Shown here: positions 45,763 to 55,385 of the stretch, in pieces
Numbering within the stretch: the first letter of the stretch is position 1
How the letters are laid out: every line of letters begins with the position of its first letter
DNA from: Alkalibacterium subtropicum
GTDB taxonomy: Bacteria > Bacillota > Bacilli > Lactobacillales > Carnobacteriaceae_A
Direction: 5' to 3'
Assembly: GCF_900112455.1 (NCBI RefSeq)
Contig: NZ_FOLT01000010.1
Span: forward strand, 1 to 60,536
DNA length: 60,536 bases
Made by a program: the position numbers and the translations under genes
The notes under the pieces: generated by a model
What the model saw: the letters and a program-made list of their open reading frames with translations, nothing else
Told to the model about the DNA's origin: nothing
Database searches by the model: none

Positions 45763-46809
45763 TCAATCTCTTGTGCCAAAGTGGTAGGTCGTGCGTGACC
45801 GGAAGGTTTCTCCTGGTCTTAAAATGATGTCACCGAAACCTTCTTTATTTATCGCATCAGGCAATGTCTGGGTTTCCAGGGTAATACCTGCATACTGTTT
45901 TGCTGGTTCGCCTTCGATCAAATAGTCATCCACTTCCCCATTATGGGTGAACACGACCGCACTGTTGCGATCGGTATAGACGCTCACTTCTCGGCCGCTT
46001 TCCGGCTCATACAGGACACCTTTTTGATCCTGTGCCTTATCCAGCACAAAGGGATGGTCCAGACCGGCCAGCTGCTTGATCTGTTCATGATCTGAAAGGA
46101 CGGCTTCTTTAAGTGGTTTTGCTGTCTGAAAGTCGAAAGGAGTCCCTTCCACACTTGCTTTTTCTTCGCTAGGCAGGTTTTCTTCAGCCAGCGGGATGTA
46201 CTGTGAACTGGCCAGCTCCAGCTGATGGTCCAGTATCGGCTGTTTGATGTCACCGGTCAGATTAAAGTACACGTGATTGGTCGGATTGAAGAGGGTCGCT
46301 TCATCAGTGGTTGCTTCATAATCGATGACCCAGTCGTTCCCTTCAGTCAAGGTATACGTAACTTTGATCTGCATCGTGCCCGGGAAACCATTTTCGCCAG
46401 CTTTGCTTTCATATGTAAAGACCAGCTGACCTGCTGATTCATCCACTTCGATAGTCCAAAGCTTGGTATCCAGGCCTTTAGGGCCGCCGTGCAGCATGTT
46501 GTCCCCTTCATTGATATCTACCTGATACTCTTTTCCATCTATTGAAAACTTACCTTTGGTGATGCGGCCGGCCACCCTCCCGATAGTCGCACCGTAAAAA
46601 GGACGGTGGCGGACGAAATCTTCCAGACTCTCCACGTTCAGCGTGATATTCTCTCGTTTCCCCTTTTTATCCGGCGTTACAAGCTTAGTGAGTGTCGCAC
46701 CGAATGGAATCGCACTGATCGCTATTCCAGCCTCGTTTGTCAGCGTATATTCATACACGTCCTTGTTCTTAAATTGCCCAAACACTTTTTTCGTCAGTTC
46801 CATAGTCAT
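45763..46809 (-). CDS. galM: Galactose mutarotase (aldose 1-epimerase)
   Basis: 348 residues. VAGRITKGKF, the His/Glu active-site pair in NPTNHVYFNL (near residue 180) and the late GITLETQTLPDA stretch are present. It equilibrates the anomers of galactose before GalK acts. 16 bp after galT in the gal operon. Confidence 0.94.
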   Translation of the reverse strand: MTMELTKKVFGQFKNKDVYEYTLTNEAGIAISAIPFGATLTKLVTPDKKGKRENITLNVESLEDFVRHRPFYGATIGRVAGRITKGKFSIDGKEYQVDINEGDNMLHGGPKGLDTKLWTIEVDESAGQLVFTYESKAGENGFPGTMQIKVTYTLTEGNDWVIDYEATTDEATLFNPTNHVYFNLTGDIKQPILDHQLELASSQYIPLAEENLPSEEKASVEGTPFDFQTAKPLKEAVLSDHEQIKQLAGLDHPFVLDKAQDQKGVLYEPESGREVSVYTDRNSAVVFTHNGEVDDYLIEGEPAKQYAGITLETQTLPDAINKEGFGDIILRPGETFRSRTTYHFGTRD

Positions 46810-46825
46810 TCCTCCGCTTCTTGAT

Positions 46826-48331
46826 TCAAGGCGCTGTCAAATGGTCGATAAAACGTTTGAATGCCTCTTTACCTTCTTTGTTGCGTTTAAAGACGCCTGC
46901 ATCCTTCAGGACCTGTAAAAAGACATCACCGACCGCTTCATTTACGATCGCTTGAACATTTTCTGCCGTGATTTCTTCCCGTTCTTTTAATCCATCTGCC
47001 CATTCCTGATGGATCGGATCGACCGATGTCTGCTTGCCGATGAGATACTCTCTCACAGTCTGCAGCTCCTCTTTCAGACGCGGTGGCAGAATCGCCAGTC
47101 CCATGACTTCGATCAATCCGATGTTTTCTTTCTTGATATGCTGGACAGGTGGATGGGGATGGAAGATCCCGTCCGGATAGTTTTCTGACGTCCGATTGTT
47201 CCGCAGGACCAGATCCAGCTCATATTTTTCTCCATCGCGACGGGCGATCGGTGTGACCGCATTATGGGGTGTTCCATCCGTTTCAGCATAAATACCGACT
47301 GATTCATCCGTATAACTTTCCCAGCTCTTCATGATCCTGTCTGCTGTTTCAACGACCGCCTCTTTGTCTGTGCCAGATAAGCGGATCACTGACATCGGCC
47401 ATTTGATCACACTGGTCTCGACCGTCTGTGCATCACTCAGCTCAAAGGAATACTCAGCTTTAGCCCGCTCTAAAGGAAAGGTATGTCGGCCTCCCTGATA
47501 GTGGTCATGAGAAAGAATCGAGCCGCCTACGATAGGCAGACCGGCATTCGATCCGACAAAGTAATGCGGGAGGGTGGTCAGGATATCCAGCAGATTCCTT
47601 ATTGCCTGCCCCCCTACATCCATCTTCCGGTGCACACGCGACAGAAAGATGGCATGTTCATTGTAATAGGCATATGGTGAATACTGGAACCCCCACTCTT
47701 CACCGCTCACATCCATTCTGACGATACGATGGTTTGCTCTCCCGGGATGCGTCACATGACCTTCATACCCCTCATTTTCCATGCACAGTTTGCACTCCGG
47801 GTAGTCTGTCTGTGTCTGACCGGCCAAAGCGATTTCCTTGGGATCTTTCTCAGGTTTTGATAAGTTGATCGTGATCTCAAGGTCTCCGTATTCAGTCGGA
47901 TGGGTATATTCAATATTTTTCGCTATTTCTCTTGTTTTAATATAATTATTCTGTCTGCTCAAGTTAAAAAAAGCATCCGTCGCTTCTTTCGGTCCTTTAT
48001 CATAATGCTGCCAGAACAGATGATTCACTTCTGAGGGGCGAGGGGTGATTAGATCCATTACTTTAGCTCCGAAGACATCTTTGCTTGAAGACAGCTCTTC
48101 GATGACTTCCGTTTCCACAGCGTAGGTGATCAGAGTATCGAGGAGTTCAAGTGGCTTTTTAATTTCTACGGAAGGTTTGACCTGCCTATATTCTTTTTTA
48201 TCAAGCAGATCGAGCAGCCGGTTCGTCAGATAGATGCGGTCAAGGGCATCCACCTGACCCGTTTGAATGTAATACGTTAGAAAATCAGTAATGATCTGAT
48301 CGATGGTCTCTTCTGATATATTTTTATTCAT
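46826..48331 (-). CDS. galT: Galactose-1-phosphate uridylyltransferase (class II, Firmicute type)
   Basis: 501 residues, longer than the E. coli enzyme and typical of the Firmicute GalT family. CKLCMENEGYEGHVTHPGR (near 180), LSHDHYQGGRHTFP (near 275) and HPHPPVQHIKKENIGLIEVMG (in part) are the conserved blocks. It swaps UMP between UDP-glucose and galactose-1-phosphate. It overlaps the end of galK by 8 bp. Confidence 0.96.
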   Translation of the reverse strand: MNKNISEETIDQIITDFLTYYIQTGQVDALDRIYLTNRLLDLLDKKEYRQVKPSVEIKKPLELLDTLITYAVETEVIEELSSSKDVFGAKVMDLITPRPSEVNHLFWQHYDKGPKEATDAFFNLSRQNNYIKTREIAKNIEYTHPTEYGDLEITINLSKPEKDPKEIALAGQTQTDYPECKLCMENEGYEGHVTHPGRANHRIVRMDVSGEEWGFQYSPYAYYNEHAIFLSRVHRKMDVGGQAIRNLLDILTTLPHYFVGSNAGLPIVGGSILSHDHYQGGRHTFPLERAKAEYSFELSDAQTVETSVIKWPMSVIRLSGTDKEAVVETADRIMKSWESYTDESVGIYAETDGTPHNAVTPIARRDGEKYELDLVLRNNRTSENYPDGIFHPHPPVQHIKKENIGLIEVMGLAILPPRLKEELQTVREYLIGKQTSVDPIHQEWADGLKEREEITAENVQAIVNEAVGDVFLQVLKDAGVFKRNKEGKEAFKRFIDHLTAP

Positions 48332-49508
48332 TGTCTACCCATTCCTTTGTGCCGTCTGCCGTTTCTGCAATATAGAATTCAGCCTCATGCCCGATTTCTT
48401 CTTTAAAGCCGCCTCCGACATTCTCGATGAACCTCTCGACTTCCCCGTTCTCGACGATGGCTATACAGCAGCCGCCAAAACCGCCTCCAGTCATGCGTGC
48501 TCCGACTACGCCTGTTTGCTCCCATGCCGTTCGGGCAAGATAGTCTGTCGCTCTTATCGTCACTTCATAATCTTCGTCCAAAGATTTATGTGACTCGTTC
48601 ATATATTTTCCAAACTGGTCTAAATGAGCGGCTTTCAACGCTTCAGCCGCTCGGTCAGTGCGGACATTTTCATAGACAGCATGGCGGGCCCGACGCCTCA
48701 GGACATCGTCTGTGATGACATGTTTATGTGTTTCGAAAGCCTCGATCGATAAGTCCCCAAGTGACTTCACATCGACGACTTCCTGAAGCTGCTCCAAAGC
48801 TGCTTCGCACTGGGCCCGGCGTGTATTGTACTCCGAATCGACCAGTTCACGACGCGTCATGGAGTTCATAATGATGATTTTGTGATCCGGCAATTCCACC
48901 GGCACCTGTTGATATTCCAGCGTATTCGTGTCTAAAAGCATCGCATACCCTTTTTTAGCCATCCCGACAGCAAACTGATCCAAAATCCCTGAATTGAGTC
49001 CCAGAAATTCATTTTCCGTACGCATGCCAAGCTTCACCAAGTCCAGCTGCGGGAGGTCCAGCTGATACAGGTCACGCACAATAACCCCCGTTAATAGCTC
49101 CAGTGAAGCGGATGATGAAAGAGAGGCACCATTGGGGATCGTTCCATAAATATAAAGATCGAACCCATGCGGGAGTTCTCCCGTTTCTTCCTGAATATAT
49201 TTTATCATACCTTTAACATAGTTGGTCCAGTTGTCTTCTTTTTTGAAAGACAGGTCCTGTATATCGAATGTTATTTCGCCCACTTCCGGGAAATTACCGG
49301 AAAACGCATGGACGCTTTTATCTTCACGCATTTTTACGACGCCGTATGTTCCCATTGTGATTGCACAGGGAAAGACCTTGCCGCCATTGTAATCAGTGTG
49401 TTCACCTATTAAATTGATCCGGCCCGGCGAAAAGAAAACATGATCGGCTTCATGACCGAACTGTTCTTTAAACCCCTCCATCATCTGTTTGCGTTCCATC
49501 CTGTTCAC
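48324..49508 (-). CDS. galK: Galactokinase
   Basis: 394 residues of the GHMP family. The signature GRINLIGEHTDYNGG is near residue 28, the ATP loop is GASLSSSASLE near 128, and MTGGGFGGCCIA near 345. First gene of the gal operon. UDP-glucose 4-epimerase (galE) is not in this window. Confidence 0.97.
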   Translation of the reverse strand: MNRMERKQMMEGFKEQFGHEADHVFFSPGRINLIGEHTDYNGGKVFPCAITMGTYGVVKMREDKSVHAFSGNFPEVGEITFDIQDLSFKKEDNWTNYVKGMIKYIQEETGELPHGFDLYIYGTIPNGASLSSSASLELLTGVIVRDLYQLDLPQLDLVKLGMRTENEFLGLNSGILDQFAVGMAKKGYAMLLDTNTLEYQQVPVELPDHKIIIMNSMTRRELVDSEYNTRRAQCEAALEQLQEVVDVKSLGDLSIEAFETHKHVITDDVLRRRARHAVYENVRTDRAAEALKAAHLDQFGKYMNESHKSLDEDYEVTIRATDYLARTAWEQTGVVGARMTGGGFGGCCIAIVENGEVERFIENVGGGFKEEIGHEAEFYIAETADGTKEWVDNE

Positions 49509-49531
49509 GCTCCTTAATGTTAGTCACTATT

Positions 49532-49574
49532 ATTGTAACTCCTTTAGTAAAAGTAAACAAGTAAATTTACTAAA
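49532..49574 (-). promoter_or_regulatory. gal operon promoter and GalR-type operator
   Basis: On the minus strand TTGTTT (49560-49555) and TACAAT (49537-49532) are spaced by 17 bp. The inverted repeat TTTAGTAAA (49543-49551) / TTTACTAAA (49566-49574) flanks the -35 box, so a bound repressor would block RNA polymerase. Confidence 0.7.
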
Positions 49575-49689
49575 ATAACATTGATCATACCCCATTATTA
49601 TTTTATTCAGGATGTATTGTCAGGAATCACTCAGTCTCAAAACCATTTCAAGCTGGTGTACATGTTTCACTGGACTTCAACATGTGTAA

Positions 49690-49983
49690 AAACTGAGGGG
49701 TGTTTCTTCTGCAGGTATTATTGATGCTCCTTTTACCTTCTTACCGGTCAATGACAGTGTCAGCGAACAGAATGTTCTGGATACTATAGGTAGAAGGGAT
49801 ACCTGCTCAATAGATACGTTTCAGGCGGAAGCATATCCTGCTGTTTCAGATTTTTTCATTCTGACTGGAGTTGTCCAGGAAGGGGGGGCATTCTCATCTT
49901 TCAGATGTAGAAAAAGAAGTCACGTTTATTCTTGGTTAGACTCACTAAATTCACTAATTCAAAACATAAATTTCATGAATTAA
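49690..49983 (+). pseudogene. Start-less open frame in the galK-yugP gap, possible gene remnant
   Basis: The 578-base gap between galK and the metalloprotease contains an uninterrupted frame of 97 codons with no usable start, ending NFMN. I recognise no family, and no ribosome site is present. It may be chance or a decayed gene. Nothing else in the gap beyond the gal promoter stands out. Confidence 0.25.
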
Positions 49984-50086
49984 TCAGAATCATGGATCGA
50001 TAACTCCCCGTCATATATGGTATAATCAAAGGAGATCCATTCTCTTGAATCCAACTTACCTTAACTAATCAATGGAGGTTTTTATT

Positions 50087-50788
50087 ATGTACTTGCCCCT
50101 ATTCTGGGATCCAACGATGATACTGATCATTATCGGTTTGATCATTTCGGGTGCGGCCAGCATGTATGTGCAGTCCACTTATTCAAAATTCAGCGAAGTC
50201 AAAAGTAAGCGCGGCTATACGGCCTCTGACGTCTGTCGTCAAATTTTAGACGCTTCACATCTGCAGAATGTTCGTCTGGAAGGCATACGCGGCAATCTGA
50301 CGGATCATTACAATGCACAGGAAAATGTCCTGCGATTATCTGACTCGACCCGTACCTCGACATCTGTCGCTGCCATAGGTGTTGCCGCCCACGAAGCCGG
50401 ACACGCTCTGCAGGACCGCGACAATTACGGCCCCTTGCGTCTGCGTGCCGCACTCGTGCCTGTAACAAACTTCGGTCAGACAGCTGCCTTTCCAATTCTT
50501 ATTTTAGGTATGTTTTTAGGTGAAGGCGGCGATATGCTGATCAATATCGGCATACTGCTCTTTTCTCTGACCTTGCTCTTTCAGCTCGTTACGCTGCCAG
50601 TGGAATTCGATGCGTCCAAACGGGCCATCCGCATACTGGAAGATCAGAGCTTATTGACCAGAGAAGAGATTCCTCAGGCGAAGAAAGTCTTGAATGCCGC
50701 TGCACTGACCTATATCGCCGCAGCCATTGCTTCATTCTTGAGTGTGATGCGTCTCTTCCTGATTTTCGGAGGCCGTCGCCGTCATTAA
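50087..50788 (+). CDS. yugP: Zinc metallopeptidase, YugP family (membrane-bound)
   Basis: 233 residues. An N-terminal membrane segment (about 7-23), the HEAGH zinc motif in VAAHEAGHALQD near residue 106, then two or three further hydrophobic stretches; EFDASKRA supplies the third ligand region. Substrates are unknown. The ATG at 50087 has TGGAGG 8 bp upstream; the earlier in-frame ATG at 50072 is part of the ribosome-site sequence. Confidence 0.88.
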   Translation: MYLPLFWDPTMILIIIGLIISGAASMYVQSTYSKFSEVKSKRGYTASDVCRQILDASHLQNVRLEGIRGNLTDHYNAQENVLRLSDSTRTSTSVAAIGVAAHEAGHALQDRDNYGPLRLRAALVPVTNFGQTAAFPILILGMFLGEGGDMLINIGILLFSLTLLFQLVTLPVEFDASKRAIRILEDQSLLTREEIPQAKKVLNAAALTYIAAAIASFLSVMRLFLIFGGRRRH

Positions 50789-50801
50789 AAATAGTGAATA
50801 C

Positions 50802-50850
50802 AAAAAGGATGATGAGGGAGAACCGATATCTCCCGTGTCATCCTTTTTTT
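50802..50850 (+). terminator. Terminator of yugP
   Basis: AAAAAGGATGA pairs with TCATCCTTTTT; an inner GGGAG/CTCCC extends the stem and seven T follow. Confidence 0.88.
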
Positions 50851-50889
50851 GTAACTACTCCAGTTGATTAGGGTCGTCTTGAAAATAGC

Positions 50890-50982
50890 GCGTGACCTTC
50901 GCACCTCCTGTTCTTCTTTAAAGGGCACGCCCGCTCTCTTTGCGTGACCTTCACGTCTCCTGTTGCTCTCTGAAGGGCACGC
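50890..50982. repeat. Two tandem GCGTG...CACGC hairpins, copies B and C of a dispersed family
   Basis: GCGTGACCTTC starts at 50890 and again at 50942 (period 52). Each is followed about 20 bases later by (G/A)AAGGGCACGC, which pairs with it with one mismatch. The loops share CTCCTGTT. A related hairpin is at 40570-40609. Confidence 0.7.
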
Positions 50983-51065
50983 ATAAAACCAATTCTTTCT
51001 TCTAAAAAATAATATATAAGTTTCGTTCTGCATCTTTTCAATATAATTCCTCAATACATGGGACG

Positions 51066-51104
51066 AAAAAAGCTGATTTCCCCAATACAGGAAATCAGCT
51101 TTTT
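51066..51104 (-). terminator. Terminator of luxS
   Basis: AAAAAGCTGATTTCC pairs with GGAAATCAGCTTTTT, giving a T run on the minus strand. Confidence 0.9.
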
Positions 51105-51119
51105 GTAGTTGATCTAAAT

Positions 51120-51596
51120 CTAAATATGTGAAGCAAATACAGTGGACCATTCTTGGCGTTTAGACAAGAATGTTGCAGCGACCTCTTTGGCGCCTTCCAG
51201 TGTGTGGCTGGCTGCCCATCCACACTGCTTTTCATTGCTTGCAGGAACCTCTTCAGCTTCCAGTACATCGAGCATTGTCTTTTCCAAAACATTCAGTACT
51301 TCATCATAATTATCATGGTTCAGGACAGTTAGATAAAAACCTGTCTGACAGCCCATCGGTCCAAAGTCAACAACATAATCCGCGTGATCACGGATAAGTT
51401 CGGCAGTCAGATGCTCAAGTGAGTGAACAGCCATCATATCCATATGCTCTTTATTGGGCTGTGAAAACCTTACATCGTACTTTACGATCAGATCGCCGCC
51501 AGCGCCTGTTTTTCTGTCAGCCACACGTACGTAAGGTGCTTTTACTTTTGTATGATCAAGATTGAAACTTTCAACATTCATTTTAATATCAGTCAT
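51120..51596 (-). CDS. luxS: S-ribosylhomocysteine lyase LuxS
   Basis: 158 residues. The metal motif HSLEHL (His58, His62) and the cysteine region [12 protein letters not shown] are present. It cleaves S-ribosylhomocysteine to homocysteine and the AI-2 precursor. The start is set at 51596 with AAGGAG 8 bp upstream; the frame runs on to 51635 within cysE. It lies downstream of cysE, a sensible sulfur amino acid pairing. Confidence 0.97.
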   Translation of the reverse strand: MTDIKMNVESFNLDHTKVKAPYVRVADRKTGAGGDLIVKYDVRFSQPNKEHMDMMAVHSLEHLTAELIRDHADYVVDFGPMGCQTGFYLTVLNHDNYDEVLNVLEKTMLDVLEAEEVPASNEKQCGWAASHTLEGAKEVAATFLSKRQEWSTVFASHI

Positions 51597-51619
51597 GTCC
51601 TTATCTCCTTGTGTTTCTT

Positions 51620-52171
51620 TTAATCGAGTCTGCATTCCGGGTTTTCTTCCAGATTCTGAGTCTTCGATTTCACTATTTTAGCAGGTATACCTACCGCCGT
51701 AACACCTTCAGGAATATCTGAAAGGACCACTGCTCCGGCACCTATTTTTGCATTTTTCCCCACCGTTACGTTACCGATGACCTGGACATGAGCTGAAAGC
51801 ATCACACCGTCTTCGATCGTAGGATGACGTTTGCCGGTTTCATCACCGCGTCCGCCTAAAGTTACACCGTGAAATACCTTAACATCATTTCCTATGATTG
51901 CTGTTTCCCCGATCACGATCCCCATGCCGTGGTCGATGAAGAAACATCGGCCGATCTGTGCGCCCGGATGAATTTCCACTCCTGTGACCCAGCGACTGAA
52001 AGAAGACACCATACGGGCGATCAGCTTCAAATTCTTCTGATGCAGAAAATGAGCGATGCGGTAATAAATAATTGCCCAAAATCCAGGATAGGTCAAAATG
52101 ATTTCAAGCGTCGATCGGGCAGAGGGGTCGTTTCTTTTATAAGTCTTAATAAACTTTTTAAGTAATTTCAT
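51620..52171 (-). CDS. cysE: Serine O-acetyltransferase CysE
   Basis: 183 residues. A helical N-terminus, then left-handed beta-helix hexapeptides ([30 protein letters not shown]) with catalytic His/Asp in DHGMG and the HGVTLGG loop. It makes O-acetylserine for cysteine synthesis. AAAGGAG lies 5 bp before the ATG at 52171; an upstream ATG at 52192 is less likely. A cysK gene is not in the window. Confidence 0.95.
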   Translation of the reverse strand: MKLLKKFIKTYKRNDPSARSTLEIILTYPGFWAIIYYRIAHFLHQKNLKLIARMVSSFSRWVTGVEIHPGAQIGRCFFIDHGMGIVIGETAIIGNDVKVFHGVTLGGRGDETGKRHPTIEDGVMLSAHVQVIGNVTVGKNAKIGAGAVVLSDIPEGVTAVGIPAKIVKSKTQNLEENPECRLD

Positions 52172-52428
52172 ACTTACTCCTTTGCTTTTCATAACACGTA
52201 AGCCGTGAAATTTTTCTCTCTTTAATATCTGAGCGATTCAAATAAAGAAGTGTCATCCTTTTTATTATCTCTAGAACAACTCTTTTTTTGCAATCAAGCG
52301 GTTTGTCTCTTTGATCTGCTACATCCCTGGAACAGTTCGACCGAATGAACTGACTCTAACTTTTTTCAAATAGTGATCTATCTAGTATACTTAATATATC
52401 TCATACAATTAGAAAGGAGCCTTATATT

Positions 52429-52911
52429 TTGGATATACTTTTATGGATATTAGTCCTGACGTTATTCATAACCAGTTTTATAGGACTGATTTTCCCGGTC
52501 CTGCCCTCTGTCTTTGCTTTATGGGGAGGTTTTCTGATTTATCACTTCTTCATAAACTCAGCAGAACTCACGACATTTTTCTGGATATCTATGGTTGTGT
52601 TAACTGCCATCCTCGTACTGGCCGATGTCTTTACCAATTCGGCGGCAGTGAAGCGATTCGGCGGCAGCAGACTGGGTGAAAGGGTAGCCGCTGCTTCTGT
52701 CATCGTCGGTGCTTTTGTTTATCCGCCATTCGGTATCCTGGCGCTCCCATTCCTTGCGGTCATTATCATAGAGTACTGGCAGCATAAAGATTTATCCGCT
52801 GCTTTTCGCGCCGCTGTCGGCACACTGATCGGTTTCCTGAGCGGTAAAGTGGCAGAAGGCCTTATTCAAGTCATTATGATCAGCTGGTTCTTTTTACTTG
52901 TCTGGTTCTGA
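52429..52911 (+). CDS. DUF456-family membrane protein
   Basis: 160 residues, four hydrophobic blocks (about 3-45, 48-70, 84-112 and 140-160). FPVLPSVFALWGGFLIY and the late GTLIGFLSGKVAEG match the DUF456 layout. The start is a TTG with GAAAGGAG 9 bp upstream. Function unknown. Confidence 0.8.
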   Translation: MDILLWILVLTLFITSFIGLIFPVLPSVFALWGGFLIYHFFINSAELTTFFWISMVVLTAILVLADVFTNSAAVKRFGGSRLGERVAAASVIVGAFVYPPFGILALPFLAVIIIEYWQHKDLSAAFRAAVGTLIGFLSGKVAEGLIQVIMISWFFLLVWF

Positions 52912-52933
52912 CCCAAGCATACACATATCAGCG

Positions 52934-52975
52934 AAAAAACTACAAACCACCTTTTAATGGGGTTTGTAGTTTTTT
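52934..52975. terminator. Bidirectional terminator between the DUF456 gene and glmM
   Basis: AAAAAACTACAAACC pairs perfectly with GGTTTGTAGTTTTTT. Confidence 0.9.
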
Positions 52976-52977
52976 GA

Positions 52978-54336
52978 TTACACTTTGCCGGTTCCCAGCT
53001 CTTCTCTCACTACTTTTGCGATGCGTTCAACGTATTCAGAAACGGATTCTTGTGTAGGTGCTTCTGCCATGACGCGCAGCAGAGATTCTGTTCCACTCGG
53101 ACGCACAAGAACGCGGCCATTTCCAGCCATTTCCGCTTCCACTTCTTCGATCACGTTACTGATCGCCGGATTTGACATGACGTTGTGTTTATCCGTAACA
53201 GGGATGTTGACCAGCTTCTGAGGATAAGAGGTGACTTCCTCAGCCAGTTCTGATAATTTCTTCCCGGTCTCTTTCATCACATGCAATAGCTGTACACCAG
53301 TCAGCAGGCCGTCCCCGGTTGTATGATAGTCCAGGAAGATAACATGTCCGGACTGCTCGCCACCCAGGTTATAGCCGTTTTTAACCATTTCTTCCATAAC
53401 AAAGCGGTCACCTACTTTAGTTTTCACAGACTGCAGATCATGCGTCTCCAGTGCTTTATAGAAGCCAATATTACTCATGACGGTCGAAACAATGGTATTC
53501 TTTTTCAAACGTCCTTCTTCATGCATGAATTTACCACAGATATACATGATCTTATCGCCATCGACGATGTTACCTAATTCATCTACAGCAATCAGACGGT
53601 CGCCATCGCCATCGAAAGCAAGACCTACGTCTGCGCCTTTTTCTTTAACAAATTGAGATAGATATTCAGGATGGGTGCTGCCGACTCCTTTATTGATATT
53701 CAGTCCGTTAGGCGTATTTCCCGTCACGTCAAACTCAGTATCCAGATCGGCGAATAATCGGTTCAACAGCGGGCTGGCTGCACCGTTTGCGCCGTCAAGA
53801 GCCACATGGATTCCAGATAAGTCTCCGGATATCGTCTGTGTCAGGAACTGAATGTATTTTTGAAGACCTTCTTTATACTCTTCGGAGGTGCCTAAGTCAT
53901 CCGCACTCGGACGAGGCAGTTCATCGGTGTCACCGTCGATATAAGCTTCGATTTCAGCTTCCTGTTCATCAGAAAGCTTAAAGCCGTCTGAACCAAAGAA
54001 TTTGATGCCATTATCCTGTACAGGGTTATGTGAGGCAGAAATCATGATTCCTGCTGTAGCATCCTGCTGACGCGTCAGAAAAGAAACACCTGGCGTCGTA
54101 ATGACTCCTAGGCGCAGCACTTCGACACCTACTGATAAAAGACCGGATATCAAAGCATACTCCAGCATTCTGCCGGAAATACGTGTGTCTTTGCCTACCA
54201 GAACTCGGGGTCTGTCAGAATCAGAATGCTGTGACAGGACATACCCGCCAAAACGCCCTAATTTAAATGCTAATTCCGGTGTCAGTTCTTTATTGGCTAC
54301 GCCTCTTACACCATCGGTTCCAAAATATTTTCCCAT
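52978..54336 (-). CDS. glmM: Phosphoglucosamine mutase GlmM
   Basis: 452 residues. The catalytic serine is Ser102 in ISASHNP, the metal loop is DGDGDRL near residue 240, and the phosphate site is [11 protein letters not shown] near the C-terminus. It converts glucosamine-6-phosphate to glucosamine-1-phosphate for peptidoglycan. Third gene of cdaA-cdaR-glmM; in Firmicutes GlmM can inhibit CdaA. Confidence 0.98.
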   Translation of the reverse strand: MGKYFGTDGVRGVANKELTPELAFKLGRFGGYVLSQHSDSDRPRVLVGKDTRISGRMLEYALISGLLSVGVEVLRLGVITTPGVSFLTRQQDATAGIMISASHNPVQDNGIKFFGSDGFKLSDEQEAEIEAYIDGDTDELPRPSADDLGTSEEYKEGLQKYIQFLTQTISGDLSGIHVALDGANGAASPLLNRLFADLDTEFDVTGNTPNGLNINKGVGSTHPEYLSQFVKEKGADVGLAFDGDGDRLIAVDELGNIVDGDKIMYICGKFMHEEGRLKKNTIVSTVMSNIGFYKALETHDLQSVKTKVGDRFVMEEMVKNGYNLGGEQSGHVIFLDYHTTGDGLLTGVQLLHVMKETGKKLSELAEEVTSYPQKLVNIPVTDKHNVMSNPAISNVIEEVEAEMAGNGRVLVRPSGTESLLRVMAEAPTQESVSEYVERIAKVVREELGTGKV

Positions 54337-54362
54337 TGTAAAATAAACTCCTCACATTATAG

Positions 54363-55385
54363 TTATTCATCTGTTTGATTTGATTCAGTTTCACTATCTG
54401 TTTCATCAGTCATCACTCTGTTCACACGAATCAAGACATCTAGTTCTTCAGGTTCTATTTCCGTGATCCCCTCAGGTAAATTGAGTGGTATCGTCCGTAT
54501 CGTTGATTCAGTTACACCAGAGACATCCACTTCTATCACAAAGTTATTCAACTCTTCTATAGTATCAGATTCTCCAGTAATCGTCACGTTCTCTGGTTCT
54601 CCCTGAGCGATTTCTAATGCATATTCATAATCTTCATTAGGTATACCGGTCTCTTCAAGCACGATCGGTAACGTCCTCTGTGTGCCTCGGACAGGTATCG
54701 TGACGTCGATCTGCTGAGGTGAAATATTAACGTTCAAAGGATCTCCTGTTTCATCGAGCACCAAGACATTCAGCGTCGTTTCGATGTCCTCAGTGATGCT
54801 GCCTCCTTCTGGCATGACGACCACCATGACATCGCTGATTTCTCCCATGGTGGACAAGGCTCCTGAGACAGTGACTGTTTCAGTTGATAATACAGGGTCT
54901 TCTGCTCGATAGCCGTCTGCAAGATGTGCAGACTCATTGAACTCGACACTCACTTCATAATCTTCTACTCGTTTTTCCTCGATCTCCAGCATGATTTCTG
55001 CCGGCATCACGCTATATTCCAGCTGATTGCTGAGACCATTGACATCCAGCTCGATGGTATGAGTGCCCGGACCTAATTCATCCAGATCAGGGGTTTCTAT
55101 GGTAAAGTTCTGGGTTGCCAGTGTCTGCGTTAAAATAGCCTGTGGCCCTTCCAGACGTATGGTTGCTGTTTCTGGAATGCCGGAAACAAAGTACGTATCG
55201 CGGTCGACATTGATATCGATCGGCAGATTGGTGATGACTTCAGAACTTGTGATACTTGCTCCATCTGTCGGGTTCGTTGACAGATTCCGCGATTCTTGTT
55301 CATATGTGACAAATGTAAACAGAACGATGGCGAAGAACAGAGCAATGAGTTTTGAAATCCAAGGATTTTCAACATTCATTTTCAT
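54363..55385 (-). CDS. cdaR: CdaA regulator CdaR (YbbR-domain protein)
   Basis: About 340 residues. One N-terminal membrane segment (WISKLIALFFAIVLFTFVTY) is followed by an extracytoplasmic part with three to four YbbR repeats (for example TVSGALSTMGEISDV and VTITGESDTIEELNN). It modulates the diadenylate cyclase. The start could be the ATG at 55385 or 55379; a GTG at 55394 is too close to the ribosome site. It abuts or slightly overlaps the end of cdaA. Confidence 0.92.
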   Translation of the reverse strand: MKMNVENPWISKLIALFFAIVLFTFVTYEQESRNLSTNPTDGASITSSEVITNLPIDINVDRDTYFVSGIPETATIRLEGPQAILTQTLATQNFTIETPDLDELGPGTHTIELDVNGLSNQLEYSVMPAEIMLEIEEKRVEDYEVSVEFNESAHLADGYRAEDPVLSTETVTVSGALSTMGEISDVMVVVMPEGGSITEDIETTLNVLVLDETGDPLNVNISPQQIDVTIPVRGTQRTLPIVLEETGIPNEDYEYALEIAQGEPENVTITGESDTIEELNNFVIEVDVSGVTESTIRTIPLNLPEGITEIEPEELDVLIRVNRVMTDETDSETESNQTDE

